A stretch of DNA of 64,000 bases, taken from positions 62,001 to 126,000 of the forward strand of contig CANLMQ010000011.1 of the NCBI GenBank assembly GCA_947492175.1. Reading direction: 5' to 3'. The notes below the pieces were generated by a model, which worked only from the letters and a program-made list of their open reading frames with translations, was not told the DNA's origin and made no database searches. Of this stretch, positions 8,053-17,007 are shown one piece after another; position 1 is the stretch's first letter; each line of letters starts with the position of its first letter. The DNA comes from an uncultured Draconibacterium sp. (GTDB lineage Bacteria > Bacteroidota > Bacteroidia > Bacteroidales > Prolixibacteraceae). A program made the translations under genes and the position numbers.

Positions 8053-9576
8053 ATGTTCTCTGATAAGGATAAAAAACAAATACATCAACGTGGAAGCGAT
8101 TTACAAACCGTGCTTTCGCAAATAGAAAATTTCAAAAAAGGATTCCCTTTTCTTCATATTGAAAATGCTGCAGCAGTCCCCGATGGAATAATTCGCTTAA
8201 ATTCTGAAGATCTTAAAAAACGAGGTGAACTTTACGATAAAAAAGTGGCTTCGGGAACCCGACCCTTAAAATTTGTTCCGGCTTCGGGTGCAGCCAGCCG
8301 TATGTTTAAAGCATTATTTGAGGCGCTTGAGCAACTCGAAACAGCAAATGAAACGGAAGTACTAAAGAACAAAGCTGCAAAACAGTACATTGATGAATTA
8401 GATAAATTTGCATTTGCCGGCGAACTTAATGAAGCGATAAAAGCTGATGGTGCCGAGAGTTCAGTTAAAAATAACCTGGATTATCTTTTAAGTAATAAAG
8501 GACTGAATTACGGCTCTCTACCCAAAGGATTACTAAAATTCCATTCGTACGAAAAAGGAGCGCGAACACCGTTTGAAGAACACCTGGTTGAAGGCGCGAA
8601 ATATGCCCGGAACAAAAACAACAAGGCAAAACTTCATTTTACTGTCTCGCCTGAACATCAACCTGTTTTTGAAAGCTTACTGGGCAAAGTCCAAAAAAAA
8701 TACGAAGAAGAACTAAACATTGAATTTGAAGTTTCATTTAGCCAGCAAAAACCATCTACCGATACCATTGCCGTTGATGTAAACAACGAACCTTTCCGTA
8801 ATCCGGATGGTAGTTTGTTGTTCCGTCCGGGAGGGCACGGTGCCTTAATCGAAAATTTAAACGATTTAAATGCCGATGTAATTTTTATAAAAAACATCGA
8901 CAATGTGGTTCCCGACCGATTAAAACAAACCACTGTCGATTATAAAAAAGGGTTGGCAGGAGTACTGCTTAAACATCAGGAGAAACTATTCCGCTATCAA
9001 AAAGAATTAAACGAAAAACATCCTGTTGCATTGGACAGCGGCTTTTTAGCCGAGGCTGCCAATTTTATGGAGAATACTTTAAATACCAAACCTGCCGAAA
9101 ACCAGTATTACACCGAAAAAGAAGAACTGTACTACTATTTGAAAGAAAAATACAATCGTCCGTTACGTGTGTGTGGGATGGTTAAAAACGAGGGCGAACC
9201 CGGTGGCGGGCCTTTCTGGGCTACCAATCCGGACGGAACCGTTTCGTTGCAGGTGGTAGAAAGTTCGCAAATTGATCCAGAAAGCGTTCAACAACAAAAA
9301 ATAGCACAAAATGCTACCCATTTCAATCCTGTTGATTTGGTGTGTGCTGTAAAAAATTACAGAGGAGAAAAATTTGACCTGACCCAATTCACCGATCCTG
9401 CAACCGGCTTTATTTCAAAAAAATCGAAAGACGGAAAAGAACTGAAAGCACAGGAATTACCTGGTCTTTGGAATGGTGCAATGAGCAACTGGAATACCCT
9501 GTTTGTTGAAGTACCAATTGAAACATTCAATCCTGTAAAAACGGTAAACGATTTATTGCGCAAAGAACATCTGTAA
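8053..9576 (+). CDS. DUF4301 family protein
   Basis: A protein of 507 residues from the ATG at 8053, where family members start (MFSDKDKKQIHQRG); the open frame extends further upstream only from a TTG at 7969. Typical DUF4301 features are FKKGFPFLHI, RPLKFVPASGAASRMFK near residue 80 (nucleotidyltransferase-like glycine-rich loop), FRPGGHGALIENLNDL, and VCGMVKNEGEPGGGPFW near residue 375. The fold is thought to resemble sugar-nucleotide transferases, but no reaction is proven. There is no signal peptide, so it is cytosolic. It diverges from the radical SAM gene, with the TPR gene 54 bp downstream on the same strand. Confidence 0.88.
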   Translation: MFSDKDKKQIHQRGSDLQTVLSQIENFKKGFPFLHIENAAAVPDGIIRLNSEDLKKRGELYDKKVASGTRPLKFVPASGAASRMFKALFEALEQLETANETEVLKNKAAKQYIDELDKFAFAGELNEAIKADGAESSVKNNLDYLLSNKGLNYGSLPKGLLKFHSYEKGARTPFEEHLVEGAKYARNKNNKAKLHFTVSPEHQPVFESLLGKVQKKYEEELNIEFEVSFSQQKPSTDTIAVDVNNEPFRNPDGSLLFRPGGHGALIENLNDLNADVIFIKNIDNVVPDRLKQTTVDYKKGLAGVLLKHQEKLFRYQKELNEKHPVALDSGFLAEAANFMENTLNTKPAENQYYTEKEELYYYLKEKYNRPLRVCGMVKNEGEPGGGPFWATNPDGTVSLQVVESSQIDPESVQQQKIAQNATHFNPVDLVCAVKNYRGEKFDLTQFTDPATGFISKKSKDGKELKAQELPGLWNGAMSNWNTLFVEVPIETFNPVKTVNDLLRKEHL

Positions 9577-9630
9577 AGAGTATTTCGTATTTACGGGTTA
9601 ATTATTAATTTCGCGAACTCATTTTATACA

Positions 9631-11043
9631 ATGAACGAGGAAAGAAATAATTTTAGGGAAGAAGATTTAAGTGAGGCAGTTAACAGGTTTAAACGCTCTT
9701 TAATTTCAGGCAAAAAAAAGTACTTCGATGTAATGGAATTCGAAGGAATTGTGGAACACCTGATGGAAGAAGGCGATCTCCAGTCTTCTGAAATTGCTGC
9801 AAAACAGGGAATTCAGATTCACCCCAGTGCTATTCCTCTTCAACTAAAATATGCACAAATTCTTATAAGTAAAGGGAAGTATCAACAGGCGCACAAATAT
9901 TTGAATTTTGCTGAAAAAGTAGAAACAGCCAATCCGGATGTACACCTGTTAAAAGGTTCGGCATGGCTGATTATGGGAAACGAACAGGAAGCAAACGCCT
10001 CGTTTTTAAATGCCGTTAAGAATGCCAATGGAGAAGAAGACGACATACTTTACCACATTGCATCTGCTTTTGTTCAGGTTGGCGAAATAAAAAAAGCCAT
10101 AACTTATTTCGAACGTGCTTTGAAATTCAATCCCAACAACGATTTGGTTCTTTACGATCTGGCGTTTTTTAACGACCAGCTGGGCAATTACAAGAAAAGT
10201 ATTGAGTATTACAACCGGGTAATTGATAACGATACATACAATTACACCGCCTGGTTTAACCTGGGAATTGTCTACAACAAAGCCGACAAGCATAAAAAAG
10301 CCATTGAAGCATACGAATATACACTGGCCATAAACGAGAATTTCCACATGGCTTTGTTTAATATTGCCAATGCGCTGGCAAACTCTTCGAGGTTTGAAGA
10401 AGCCATTGAAAAATACAAAGAATACCTGGAAGTTGATGCAGATAACGACGATGCCTACTGCTACATTGGCGAGTGTTTCCTTAATTTGGAAGACAACCTG
10501 AAATCGGAATCCAACTACCGAAAAGCGCTTGACATTAACAATGAGAACGACACTGCCTGGTTTGGAATCGGGTTGTTGTACTGGATTCAGCAAAAGTTTG
10601 ATGAAAGCGTGGTATACATAAAAAAAGCCATCGAGTTCGACAAAAACAACTCGGAATACTGGCTGACTTTGGGGAAAGTGTACAACGATGCTGATATCAG
10701 AGACGATGCCGTTAATGCTTTTAAACAAGGAGCCAAAATTGATGCCGACAATACTGAAATTTGGTTGACCTGGGCAGAGGCACTCAAAAAATACGGAGAA
10801 ACAGAAGATGCAATTCAGATTCTTAAACGGGGGATTAAAACCAATAACGATTCAATGTTAAAATATCGTTTGGTAGCTTTTCTTCTGGAAATAAGAAAAC
10901 AAAAAGAGGCCCACGAGTGGCTTCGGGTTGCCATGAAACAAGACTTTGAAAACATCAATTATCTCTTCGATATTTACCCAAGATCGTTAAAAAGCAAAAG
11001 GATAAAAATTATCATAGACGAATTTCGCAGAAGCCCAAAATAA
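9631..11043 (+). CDS. Tetratricopeptide repeat protein
   Basis: A 470-residue protein made almost entirely of TPR units, from about residue 45 to 455, roughly a dozen. Clear units include KKAITYFERALKFNPNNDLV, KKSIEYYNRVIDNDTYNYTA, KKAIEAYEYTLAINENFHMA, FEEAIEKYKEYLEVDADNDD and DESVVYIKKAIEFDKNN. There is no signal peptide or membrane segment, so it is probably a cytosolic scaffold. The acidic and Asn-rich composition is usual for Bacteroidota TPR proteins. A near-consensus -7 box (TAATTTCG at 9606) lies just upstream. The partner is unknown. Confidence 0.9.
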   Translation: MNEERNNFREEDLSEAVNRFKRSLISGKKKYFDVMEFEGIVEHLMEEGDLQSSEIAAKQGIQIHPSAIPLQLKYAQILISKGKYQQAHKYLNFAEKVETANPDVHLLKGSAWLIMGNEQEANASFLNAVKNANGEEDDILYHIASAFVQVGEIKKAITYFERALKFNPNNDLVLYDLAFFNDQLGNYKKSIEYYNRVIDNDTYNYTAWFNLGIVYNKADKHKKAIEAYEYTLAINENFHMALFNIANALANSSRFEEAIEKYKEYLEVDADNDDAYCYIGECFLNLEDNLKSESNYRKALDINNENDTAWFGIGLLYWIQQKFDESVVYIKKAIEFDKNNSEYWLTLGKVYNDADIRDDAVNAFKQGAKIDADNTEIWLTWAEALKKYGETEDAIQILKRGIKTNNDSMLKYRLVAFLLEIRKQKEAHEWLRVAMKQDFENINYLFDIYPRSLKSKRIKIIIDEFRRSPK

Positions 11044-11235
11044 ACCTCAAATTTGTTTCTGAGAATTATTATCTACCAAAGTTTCGCCCTTGAGCTGTTT
11101 TAGAATACGCCTGCACACTTAATTTACAATTTGTTTTTGTATTTTGGCGAGCCAAAAATTAATGATTGGATAAAAATTGATCGTCACATTTTTCCAATCC
11201 CTGATATACAAAAACAGAATAATCACAAATCAAAA

Positions 11236-12171
11236 ATGAATAGAACATTTAAAGACTTCTTTACACTGGCCTTAAAAGGGATGGGAATGGGAGCAGCAGA
11301 TGTTGTCCCAGGCGTTTCGGGCGGAACAATTGCATTTATAACCGGGATTTACGAGGAATTAATCGGCTCAATAAAATCGGTTAACCTGAATGCCATAAAA
11401 CTGTTTTTCTCGGGAAAATTTGCGGAATTCTGGAAAGCCATTAACGGCACATTTTTATTAAGTGTATTTATTGGTATCGGAATCAGTGTGGTCTCGCTGG
11501 CCAAAGGATTGGGATACCTGTTACACCACCACCCTATATTAGTTTGGTCGTTCTTTTTTGGATTAATAATTGCCTCTGCCATTTATGTGGCACGGTCGAT
11601 TAAGCAATGGAATGTGGGAACAGTATTGGGTGGAATAGCAGGAATTGCTGTTGCATACGCAATAACTGTAATTTCGCCGGCCGAAGCAAACACCAGTTAC
11701 TGGTTTATTTTCTTATCTGGTTCCATTGCCATTTGCGCTATGATTTTACCCGGTATTTCAGGAAGCTTTATCCTGGTTCTGCTGGGTATGTACAAGTTTA
11801 TTCTCGATGCAGTAGGAGATATGAACCTTGCGGTTATTCTCACATTTATGGTTGGTGCGGCAGTCGGAATTATCGCTTTTTCGAATATTTTATCGTGGTT
11901 ACTAAAAAGATACCACAATCTTACCATTGCCGTGCTGGCAGGTTTTATGGTGGGATCGTTAAACAAAGTATGGCCATGGAAAGAAGTTACGGAAACCATT
12001 ATCAACCGGCATGGCGAATTAAAACCAATTGCTGAACGAAACATTTTACCATCAACCTACGAACAAATTACCGGTAACGAATCTTTATTATTGGGGGCAC
12101 TTATTCTGGTTGTTGCCGGATTTGCCCTCATTTTTGTTGTTGAAGGAATTGGTAAAAAACTGAAAAAGTAA
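11236..12171 (+). CDS. DUF368 membrane protein, PopT-like polyprenyl-phosphate transporter
   Basis: A polytopic inner-membrane protein of 311 residues. I chose the ATG at 11236 (MNRTFKDFFTLALKGMGMGAADVVPGVSGGT); a longer frame starts at a TTG at 11131 with a non-conserved, polar lead. The motif GAADVVPGVSGGTIAFITGIYEEL and the second half-repeat CAMILPGISGSFILVLLGMYK are the two inverted halves typical of DUF368. DUF368 proteins have been linked by genetics to recycling of undecaprenyl phosphate across the membrane (named PopT), alongside DedA/UptA proteins, so a role in cell-envelope lipid-carrier recycling is likely. The gene lies 37 bp before aroE on the same strand. Confidence 0.9.
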   Translation: MNRTFKDFFTLALKGMGMGAADVVPGVSGGTIAFITGIYEELIGSIKSVNLNAIKLFFSGKFAEFWKAINGTFLLSVFIGIGISVVSLAKGLGYLLHHHPILVWSFFFGLIIASAIYVARSIKQWNVGTVLGGIAGIAVAYAITVISPAEANTSYWFIFLSGSIAICAMILPGISGSFILVLLGMYKFILDAVGDMNLAVILTFMVGAAVGIIAFSNILSWLLKRYHNLTIAVLAGFMVGSLNKVWPWKEVTETIINRHGELKPIAERNILPSTYEQITGNESLLLGALILVVAGFALIFVVEGIGKKLKK

Positions 12172-12208
12172 ATTATCGCAGTTTGGTTAACAAGTAAAAA
12201 GACAGATT

Positions 12209-12958
12209 ATGAAACGATACGGCTTATTAGGATATCCACTAACACATTCATTTTCGAAACGGTATTTTACGGAAAAATTTGAAAAGGAAAACATCGACTC
12301 TACTTACCAGAACTTTGAGATAGATTCGATCGCGAAATTTCCTGATGTCATAAAAAACAATCCCGACATTATCGGGCTAAACGTAACCATACCGTATAAA
12401 GAACAGGTAATTCCGTATTTGGATGAGTTAAATGATTCGGCCCGGGAAATTAAGGCAGTAAATACCATTCGTGTAACCAGAACAGAAACAGGTGTGCATT
12501 TAAAGGGATTTAATACCGACACTTTTGGTTTTGAATCGGCATTAAAACCGTTGTTAAAAGAATACCATAAAAAAGCCCTTATTCTGGGAACCGGTGGCGC
12601 GTCGAAAGCTCTCAAATACGTGCTTGGGAAATTACAAATAGAGTATATTTCAGCTTCTATTGAAGAATTGAAAGAAAACGAAATTCGTTACGAGGACATT
12701 GATGAACAGATGATATCTGAGCGGCTGCTGATTATTAATGCCACACCGCTGGGCACCTATCCAAAGGTTGATACTTTTCCTAACATTCCGTACGAATTTA
12801 TAGGTGAGAAACACCTGCTTTTCGACCTGGTTTACAATCCGGAAGTAACAAAATTTATGGAGAAAGGAATGTCCAGGGGAGCCACTGCAAAGAATGGTTA
12901 CGACATGCTTTTGGGCCAGGCAAATAAAGCATACGAAATCTGGAACTCGGAAGAATAG
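12209..12958 (+). CDS. aroE: Shikimate dehydrogenase
   Basis: NADP-dependent shikimate dehydrogenase, which reduces 3-dehydroshikimate to shikimate in aromatic amino-acid synthesis. The 249 residues are slightly shorter than the roughly 270 of E. coli AroE. Substrate-site motifs are YPLTHSFS (8-15), GLNVTIPYK with catalytic Lys64, AVNTI (83-87) and FNTDTFGF with catalytic Asp104. The nucleotide-binding loop GTGGASKA is at 127-134, and NATPLG and KNGYDMLLGQA follow. It is cytosolic. It lies 37 bp after the DUF368 gene and 45 bp before the phosphatase gene, so all three may share a transcript. Confidence 0.96.
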   Translation: MKRYGLLGYPLTHSFSKRYFTEKFEKENIDSTYQNFEIDSIAKFPDVIKNNPDIIGLNVTIPYKEQVIPYLDELNDSAREIKAVNTIRVTRTETGVHLKGFNTDTFGFESALKPLLKEYHKKALILGTGGASKALKYVLGKLQIEYISASIEELKENEIRYEDIDEQMISERLLIINATPLGTYPKVDTFPNIPYEFIGEKHLLFDLVYNPEVTKFMEKGMSRGATAKNGYDMLLGQANKAYEIWNSEE

Positions 12959-13003
12959 TATTCAATCACAGTTTTCAGTAATTCAGGTTATATCTAATAA
13001 ATT

Positions 13004-13486
13004 ATGGAAAAGAAAAAGATATTATTTGTGTGCATGGGTAATATTTGCCGCTCTCCCAGTGCCGAAGCTGTTTTTACAGGATTGGTTAAAAACAATGGGC
13101 TTGCTAAAAAGTTCGAAATTGATTCGGCCGGAACAATCGGTTACCATGCCGGACAACCTGCTGACCGCCGAATGCAAACGCATGCTTTAAAACGCAGCTA
13201 TAATTTAACCAGTATTTCACGCCCTGTTAATCCGGATACCGATTTTGATTATTTCGACATGATTATTGGTATGGATGACGAAAATATGCATTCGTTAAAG
13301 CAAATGACACGTAACGACGCACATTTGAAAAAGCTGCATAAAATGACCGACTTCAGAAAGGAAATGAATTATTCTGAGGTTCCGGACCCATATTATGGTG
13401 GCGATGCCGGTTTTGAACTGGTACTTGATTTATTGGAAGATTCATGCGAGGGCTTACTGGAACACATACAAAAAAATGAGATTTGA
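13004..13486 (+). CDS. Low-molecular-weight protein-tyrosine phosphatase
   Basis: A 160-residue cytosolic phosphatase of the LMW-PTP/arsenate reductase-like fold. The P-loop is Cys10-MGNIC-Arg16-SPSAE (CX5RS) right at the N-terminus, and the general acid Asp is in VPDPYYGG (Asp128), as the family requires. Length is normal. In bacteria these enzymes often act on tyrosine kinases of capsule export, but no such kinase is present here. The gene ends within a strong hairpin (13472-13508) and is followed by the convergent MaoC gene. Confidence 0.95.
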   Translation: MEKKKILFVCMGNICRSPSAEAVFTGLVKNNGLAKKFEIDSAGTIGYHAGQPADRRMQTHALKRSYNLTSISRPVNPDTDFDYFDMIIGMDDENMHSLKQMTRNDAHLKKLHKMTDFRKEMNYSEVPDPYYGGDAGFELVLDLLEDSCEGLLEHIQKNEI

Positions 13487-13508
13487 GTTAAACTCAAATC
13501 TCATTTTT
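13472..13508. terminator. Intrinsic terminator overlapping the phosphatase stop
   Basis: AAAAATGAGATTTGAGTT (13472-13489) and its exact reverse complement (13491-13508) form a long stem. The phosphatase stop TGA (13484-13486) is inside the left arm. Runs of A and T on either side make it suitable for both converging transcripts. Confidence 0.8.
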
Positions 13509-13533
13509 ATAGTTAGCTTATCCTGAATATTTT

Positions 13534-13998
13534 CTATTCGAAATGATAGAGGAAATTAACCAAACAGTCGTAAGCAGGTTTCCTTTCTCCTTCAATATCT
13601 ACAACAATTTTAACCTGTACTTTTGCAATTCCCCGAAGGTTTTTAATGTCGTTTAAATAAACCTTTGCACGAATCTTATCATTCACTTTTACGGGCTGTT
13701 GAAAACGCAAATTTTCAATTCCGTAATTCACAATCATTTTTACGTTATTTACCTCAACCACATTATACCACAAATACGTTAACATCGAAAGCGATAAATA
13801 ACCGTGCGCAATAGTGGTTTTAAACGGCGATTCTTTTGCTGCACGTTCCGGGTCAGTATGAATCCACTGAAAATCAAGCGTCGCATCAGCAAACTTATCA
13901 ATCTGCTCCTGTGTAATTTGAATATAATCAGAAACACCAATCTCCTGACCCAAAAGAGCCTCAAATTCTTCGTAGTTGTTTATAATTCTTTTTCCCAT
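13534..13998 (-). CDS. MaoC family dehydratase
   Basis: A 154-residue hot-dog fold hydratase of the MaoC/(R)-specific enoyl-CoA hydratase group. The hydratase motif is intact: Asp42 and His47 in ATLDFQWIHTDPERA, followed by TIAHGYLSLSM. FQQPVKVNDKIRAKV matches the family's C-terminal strand. Such enzymes hydrate trans-2-enoyl-CoA; in Bacteroidota the precise substrate is usually unknown. It is a single gene convergent with the phosphatase, with a 360-bp gap upstream in which I see no gene. Confidence 0.92.
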   Translation of the reverse strand: MGKRIINNYEEFEALLGQEIGVSDYIQITQEQIDKFADATLDFQWIHTDPERAAKESPFKTTIAHGYLSLSMLTYLWYNVVEVNNVKMIVNYGIENLRFQQPVKVNDKIRAKVYLNDIKNLRGIAKVQVKIVVDIEGERKPAYDCLVNFLYHFE

Positions 13999-14358
13999 AA
14001 GGTTTGTTTCTTGAAAATTGAGTTGCCAATTTAAGTCTTTTTGTTAAGTAAACACAGGCAATTGTACAATGAATTGCTACAAATTCGAAAGCTTTTACAT
14101 ACTCTTGCAGAATTTTTATACCACATGTTCTAATTTTAAAAGACACGGGGCATTTTCAAATGATTTTTTCCATCATTTAGAGCAGGCAAAATGCAAATGC
14201 AACCTCTAACTTTACACACAGCTCCTCTGATAAAAAAATTCCGTAATTCATCCCGTTTTGTTAGCCCTGCTTTAAAAGACACGACAATTCAAAACATTTA
14301 CCAAATACAAAGTGTTACTTACCCATAATTTGCTCACTTTTGCATCTTTCAAATCCAT

Positions 14359-15279
14359 ATGAAGAACATATTAAAAGGCACTACATTTTTAGCAATTGTT
14401 GCATGCTGGCTGTGGTCAACAGCATTTGTCGGAGTTAAAATCGGACTTGAACACCACTCTCCACTTCAATTTGCCGGGATCCGTTTTTTTATTTCCGGTG
14501 TACTGATATTTTTATACTTCGGAAAACCCAAACAGTATTTTGCTGAATTAAAAGCCAACATTAAATTTATTCTTCTACTCTCGGTTGTTCAAATATTTGC
14601 CCAATATGCACTTTTTTACAGCGGAATTAATCTGCTTCCCAGCGCACTGGCTGCAATGATTATTGGTTCACAACCTTTGTTTATTGCCGTGGTTGCCCAC
14701 TTTTCGTTTCACAACGATAAAATGACTCCGTTAAAAACTGGCAGTATATTAATCGGTGTTGTGGGAATTGCAATAATAACACTTGGCAGAACAAAAGTTG
14801 AAATGAAGGGAGAGCTGGAACTTCTTGGAATTGCGCTACTTTTAATAAACAACCTCGTTTCGGGCTACTCTAACGTTATTATCGCCAAAAGTTCGCAAAA
14901 AATTTCTCCGGTTGTTTTAAGTTCAACTTCTTTAATAATAGGTGGCATTCTGTTATCGGTTGTATCTGTCCCTGTTGAAGGAATTCATCTGGGCCCCTTC
15001 CCGCCAAAATACTGGTATGCTCTGGCATGGTTAAGCTTTCTGTCGGCTGCAGCAATTACAATCTGGTATTCGCTGTTAAAACGCCCGGGAGTTAAAGTTT
15101 CTATTTTAAATGTTTGGAAATTCCTGATTCCCGTATCGGGAGCTGCTTTAAGCTGGATAATTATGGCCAACGAAAAACCCGATTTAATATCGATTCTGGG
15201 AATGACAATAATCGCTGTTTCGCTGCTTGCTTTAAACTATGCAAACCGAAGAGAACAGAAACTTAATAGCATAAAATAA
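14359..15279 (+). CDS. DMT superfamily (EamA) transporter
   Basis: A 306-residue inner-membrane protein with ten predicted transmembrane helices arranged as two EamA halves. WLWSTAFVGVKIGLEHHSPLQFAGIRF (first helix pair) and SALAAMIIGSQPLFIAVVAHF (fourth helix) are typical of the drug/metabolite transporter superfamily. FLSAAAITIWYSLLKRPGVKVSILN marks the second half. The substrate cannot be told; family members export amino acids, nucleosides or other metabolites. It stands alone, convergent with the DUF1080 gene. Confidence 0.92.
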   Translation: MKNILKGTTFLAIVACWLWSTAFVGVKIGLEHHSPLQFAGIRFFISGVLIFLYFGKPKQYFAELKANIKFILLLSVVQIFAQYALFYSGINLLPSALAAMIIGSQPLFIAVVAHFSFHNDKMTPLKTGSILIGVVGIAIITLGRTKVEMKGELELLGIALLLINNLVSGYSNVIIAKSSQKISPVVLSSTSLIIGGILLSVVSVPVEGIHLGPFPPKYWYALAWLSFLSAAAITIWYSLLKRPGVKVSILNVWKFLIPVSGAALSWIIMANEKPDLISILGMTIIAVSLLALNYANRREQKLNSIK

Positions 15280-15365
15280 CAAAAGACAAATTACAAACAC
15301 TTTTGCCTGCAATTTGACTTTTTATAATATCTGCTTTTTTATTGAAGTCGTCACAACTTCATAGC

Positions 15366-16190
15366 TCATTCTTCTAATACCAGCAATTCAATTTTTCGGA
15401 AATCGGTACCATGGCTTTCCGCCTGAATTGAAATAGTTCCTTTGGTAAGAATTTTGTTTCCATCGGCCGGCAACAATTTTTCGTAATACTGATCTCTGGG
15501 ATCTAGCTGTGGCTTTTCGTAGTGCATTACTTCCACTCCATCAACAAAATGACGAATCACCTCTCCCCCGCGAACTTCTACTTCAACATTCACCCATTTG
15601 TCGTCGAGTTGGGTTTCCGATTTCGAATTGATACAATGCTGCTCTATTAACGAATCGTTCATTACCACATTTGTTCCGGGCGTACACAAGTTCATTGTCG
15701 AACGCTCTCCTTTTCCGGTAATTCCCCCGAGTAACTGCACTTCAATTGAAGTTGGAAAATCCTGATCCAGTTCCATTGATTCGGCACTTTGCCCGTGAAT
15801 CATTAAGCCATTATTACGGAAAGCCCAACCTGGACCATTTTTTACCTGTTTCCCAACAAAACGATACTCAACATACAACTTGTAATGCGAAAATTCACCT
15901 TTATAAAACAGGTGTCCGAATTTTCCGTTCCAATCATCCCAGTTTTCATAAGAAACACGCAGCAAACCATCTTCTACGCGAAATGTATTTTTGTAATTCT
16001 CTCCTAATTCTTCTCCCTTAAACTTTACATCCCATCCGGTTAAATTTTTCCCGTTAAATAACTTAATCCAATTTTCAACCGTTTTTTTACCAGAGGTTTC
16101 TGCTGTAGTTTTTGGTTTCGAATTACACGATATTAACAATACAGCAAAAGCAAAAACAATAATTTTTGAAGTAGTTAAAAATACCTTCAT
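15366..16190 (-). CDS. DUF1080 (3-keto-disaccharide hydrolase-like) lipoprotein
   Basis: A 274-residue exported lipoprotein: signal MKVFLTTSKIIVFAFAVLLISC with lipobox Cys22. The mature part is one concanavalin/LamG-like DUF1080 domain: WIKLFNGKNLTGWDVKFKG at the start, the middle GWAFRNNGLMIHGQS and SIEVQLLGG, and HFVDGVEVMHYEKPQ with the C-terminal IQAESHGTDFRKIELL. The family includes 3-keto-glycoside hydrolases, so a role in keto-sugar breakdown is possible but unproven. It is transcribed away from the TetR gene; operator-like palindromes lie in the shared 167-bp region. Confidence 0.88.
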   Translation of the reverse strand: MKVFLTTSKIIVFAFAVLLISCNSKPKTTAETSGKKTVENWIKLFNGKNLTGWDVKFKGEELGENYKNTFRVEDGLLRVSYENWDDWNGKFGHLFYKGEFSHYKLYVEYRFVGKQVKNGPGWAFRNNGLMIHGQSAESMELDQDFPTSIEVQLLGGITGKGERSTMNLCTPGTNVVMNDSLIEQHCINSKSETQLDDKWVNVEVEVRGGEVIRHFVDGVEVMHYEKPQLDPRDQYYEKLLPADGNKILTKGTISIQAESHGTDFRKIELLVLEE

Positions 16191-16255
16191 CTTTTAATTT
16201 TTAATTGATTTCGATTATAGAAAAGTAAAGGTAAAAGAATTCCGCAAAATCAATA

Positions 16256-16273
16256 ATTAACCATTTGGTTAAT
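16256..16273. promoter_or_regulatory. Operator-like palindrome 1 upstream of the TetR gene
   Basis: ATTAACCA-TT-TGGTTAAT, perfect 8-base arms around two central bases. A second, imperfect copy lies at 16318-16335, and a partial TTGGTCAA half-site lies between them near 16290. The size and symmetry fit a TetR dimer site, suggesting autoregulation of the efflux operon. Confidence 0.6.
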
Positions 16274-16317
16274 CTTTTTAGTTAAATCCTTTGGTCAATT
16301 AAAATAATCATTTTAAA

Positions 16318-16335
16318 TTTGACCATCTGGTTAAA
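16318..16335. promoter_or_regulatory. Operator-like palindrome 2 upstream of the TetR gene
   Basis: TTTGACCA-TC-TGGTTAAA matches the copy at 16256-16273 in its ACCA-NN-TGGTTAA core with one arm mismatch. It ends 22 bp before the TetR ATG (16358), where a bound repressor would block transcription or elongation. Confidence 0.55.
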
Positions 16336-16357
16336 CCTTTTAGTAAATACCAACAAT

Positions 16358-16972
16358 ATGAATGATATAAAAAAAGACAATACCGAAGATAAAATTTTGA
16401 AAGCAGCAAAAACCATATTTATCCGCAAAGGAATGGATGGGGCAAGAATGCAGGAAATAGCAGATGAAGCAGGAATAAACAAAGCTCTTTTGCATTACTA
16501 TTTCAGATCGAAACAAAAGTTATTTGAAGCAATATTTTCAAATCTCCTGAATCAGATATTTCCTAATATCAGCTCAATTCTGCTTTCAACAAAACCAATT
16601 GAAGAGAAAATTGAATTGTTTGTAGAGAACTATATCGAGATGCTTCTACAAAATCCCTATCTCCCGGCATTTGTTTTAAAAGAAATAAACCGCGATTCTG
16701 ATTTCTTTGAGAATACATTTAAAAGTAATCGTATTGACCTGAGCCAGCTGCTTTTGATGTTTGAAAATGAAATGAAAGCGGGTAACATAAGAAAAATGAA
16801 TCCGCGCGATTTAATTGCCAATTTACTGGCAATGTGCATATTTCCATTTGCAGCCAAACCGTTGCTGAAGCTTCTTCTTTTTAACGATGACCATGAAAAC
16901 TACAACCGGTTTCTGGAAGAAAGAAAAAAAACGATAACAGAATTCGCACTGAATTCTATCTTACCAAAATAA
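16358..16972 (+). CDS. TetR/AcrR family transcriptional regulator
   Basis: A 204-residue regulator from the ATG at 16358 (MNDIKKDNTEDKILKAAKTI). The frame is open further up but the extension reads through operator-like DNA. Residues about 10-56 form the TetR HTH: ILKAAKTIFIRKGMDGARMQEIADEAG, then INKALLHYYFRSKQKLFEAIF. The C-terminal ligand domain is variable and gives no hint of the effector. It is the first gene of the TolC-HlyD-ABC efflux cluster, 35 bp before tolC, and two ACCA-NN-TGGTTAA palindromes sit just upstream, so it is probably an autoregulated repressor of the exporter. Confidence 0.93.
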   Translation: MNDIKKDNTEDKILKAAKTIFIRKGMDGARMQEIADEAGINKALLHYYFRSKQKLFEAIFSNLLNQIFPNISSILLSTKPIEEKIELFVENYIEMLLQNPYLPAFVLKEINRDSDFFENTFKSNRIDLSQLLLMFENEMKAGNIRKMNPRDLIANLLAMCIFPFAAKPLLKLLLFNDDHENYNRFLEERKKTITEFALNSILPK

Positions 16973-17007
16973 AACAGAAGAACATGTAATCGAAATTCTC
17001 AATTATT

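Noticed and set aside
13999..14358. 360-bp gap between the MaoC and EamA genes
   Set aside because: A short direct repeat TTTAAAAGACACG near 14137 and 14271 is the only pattern; too short to call an element, and no gene seen.
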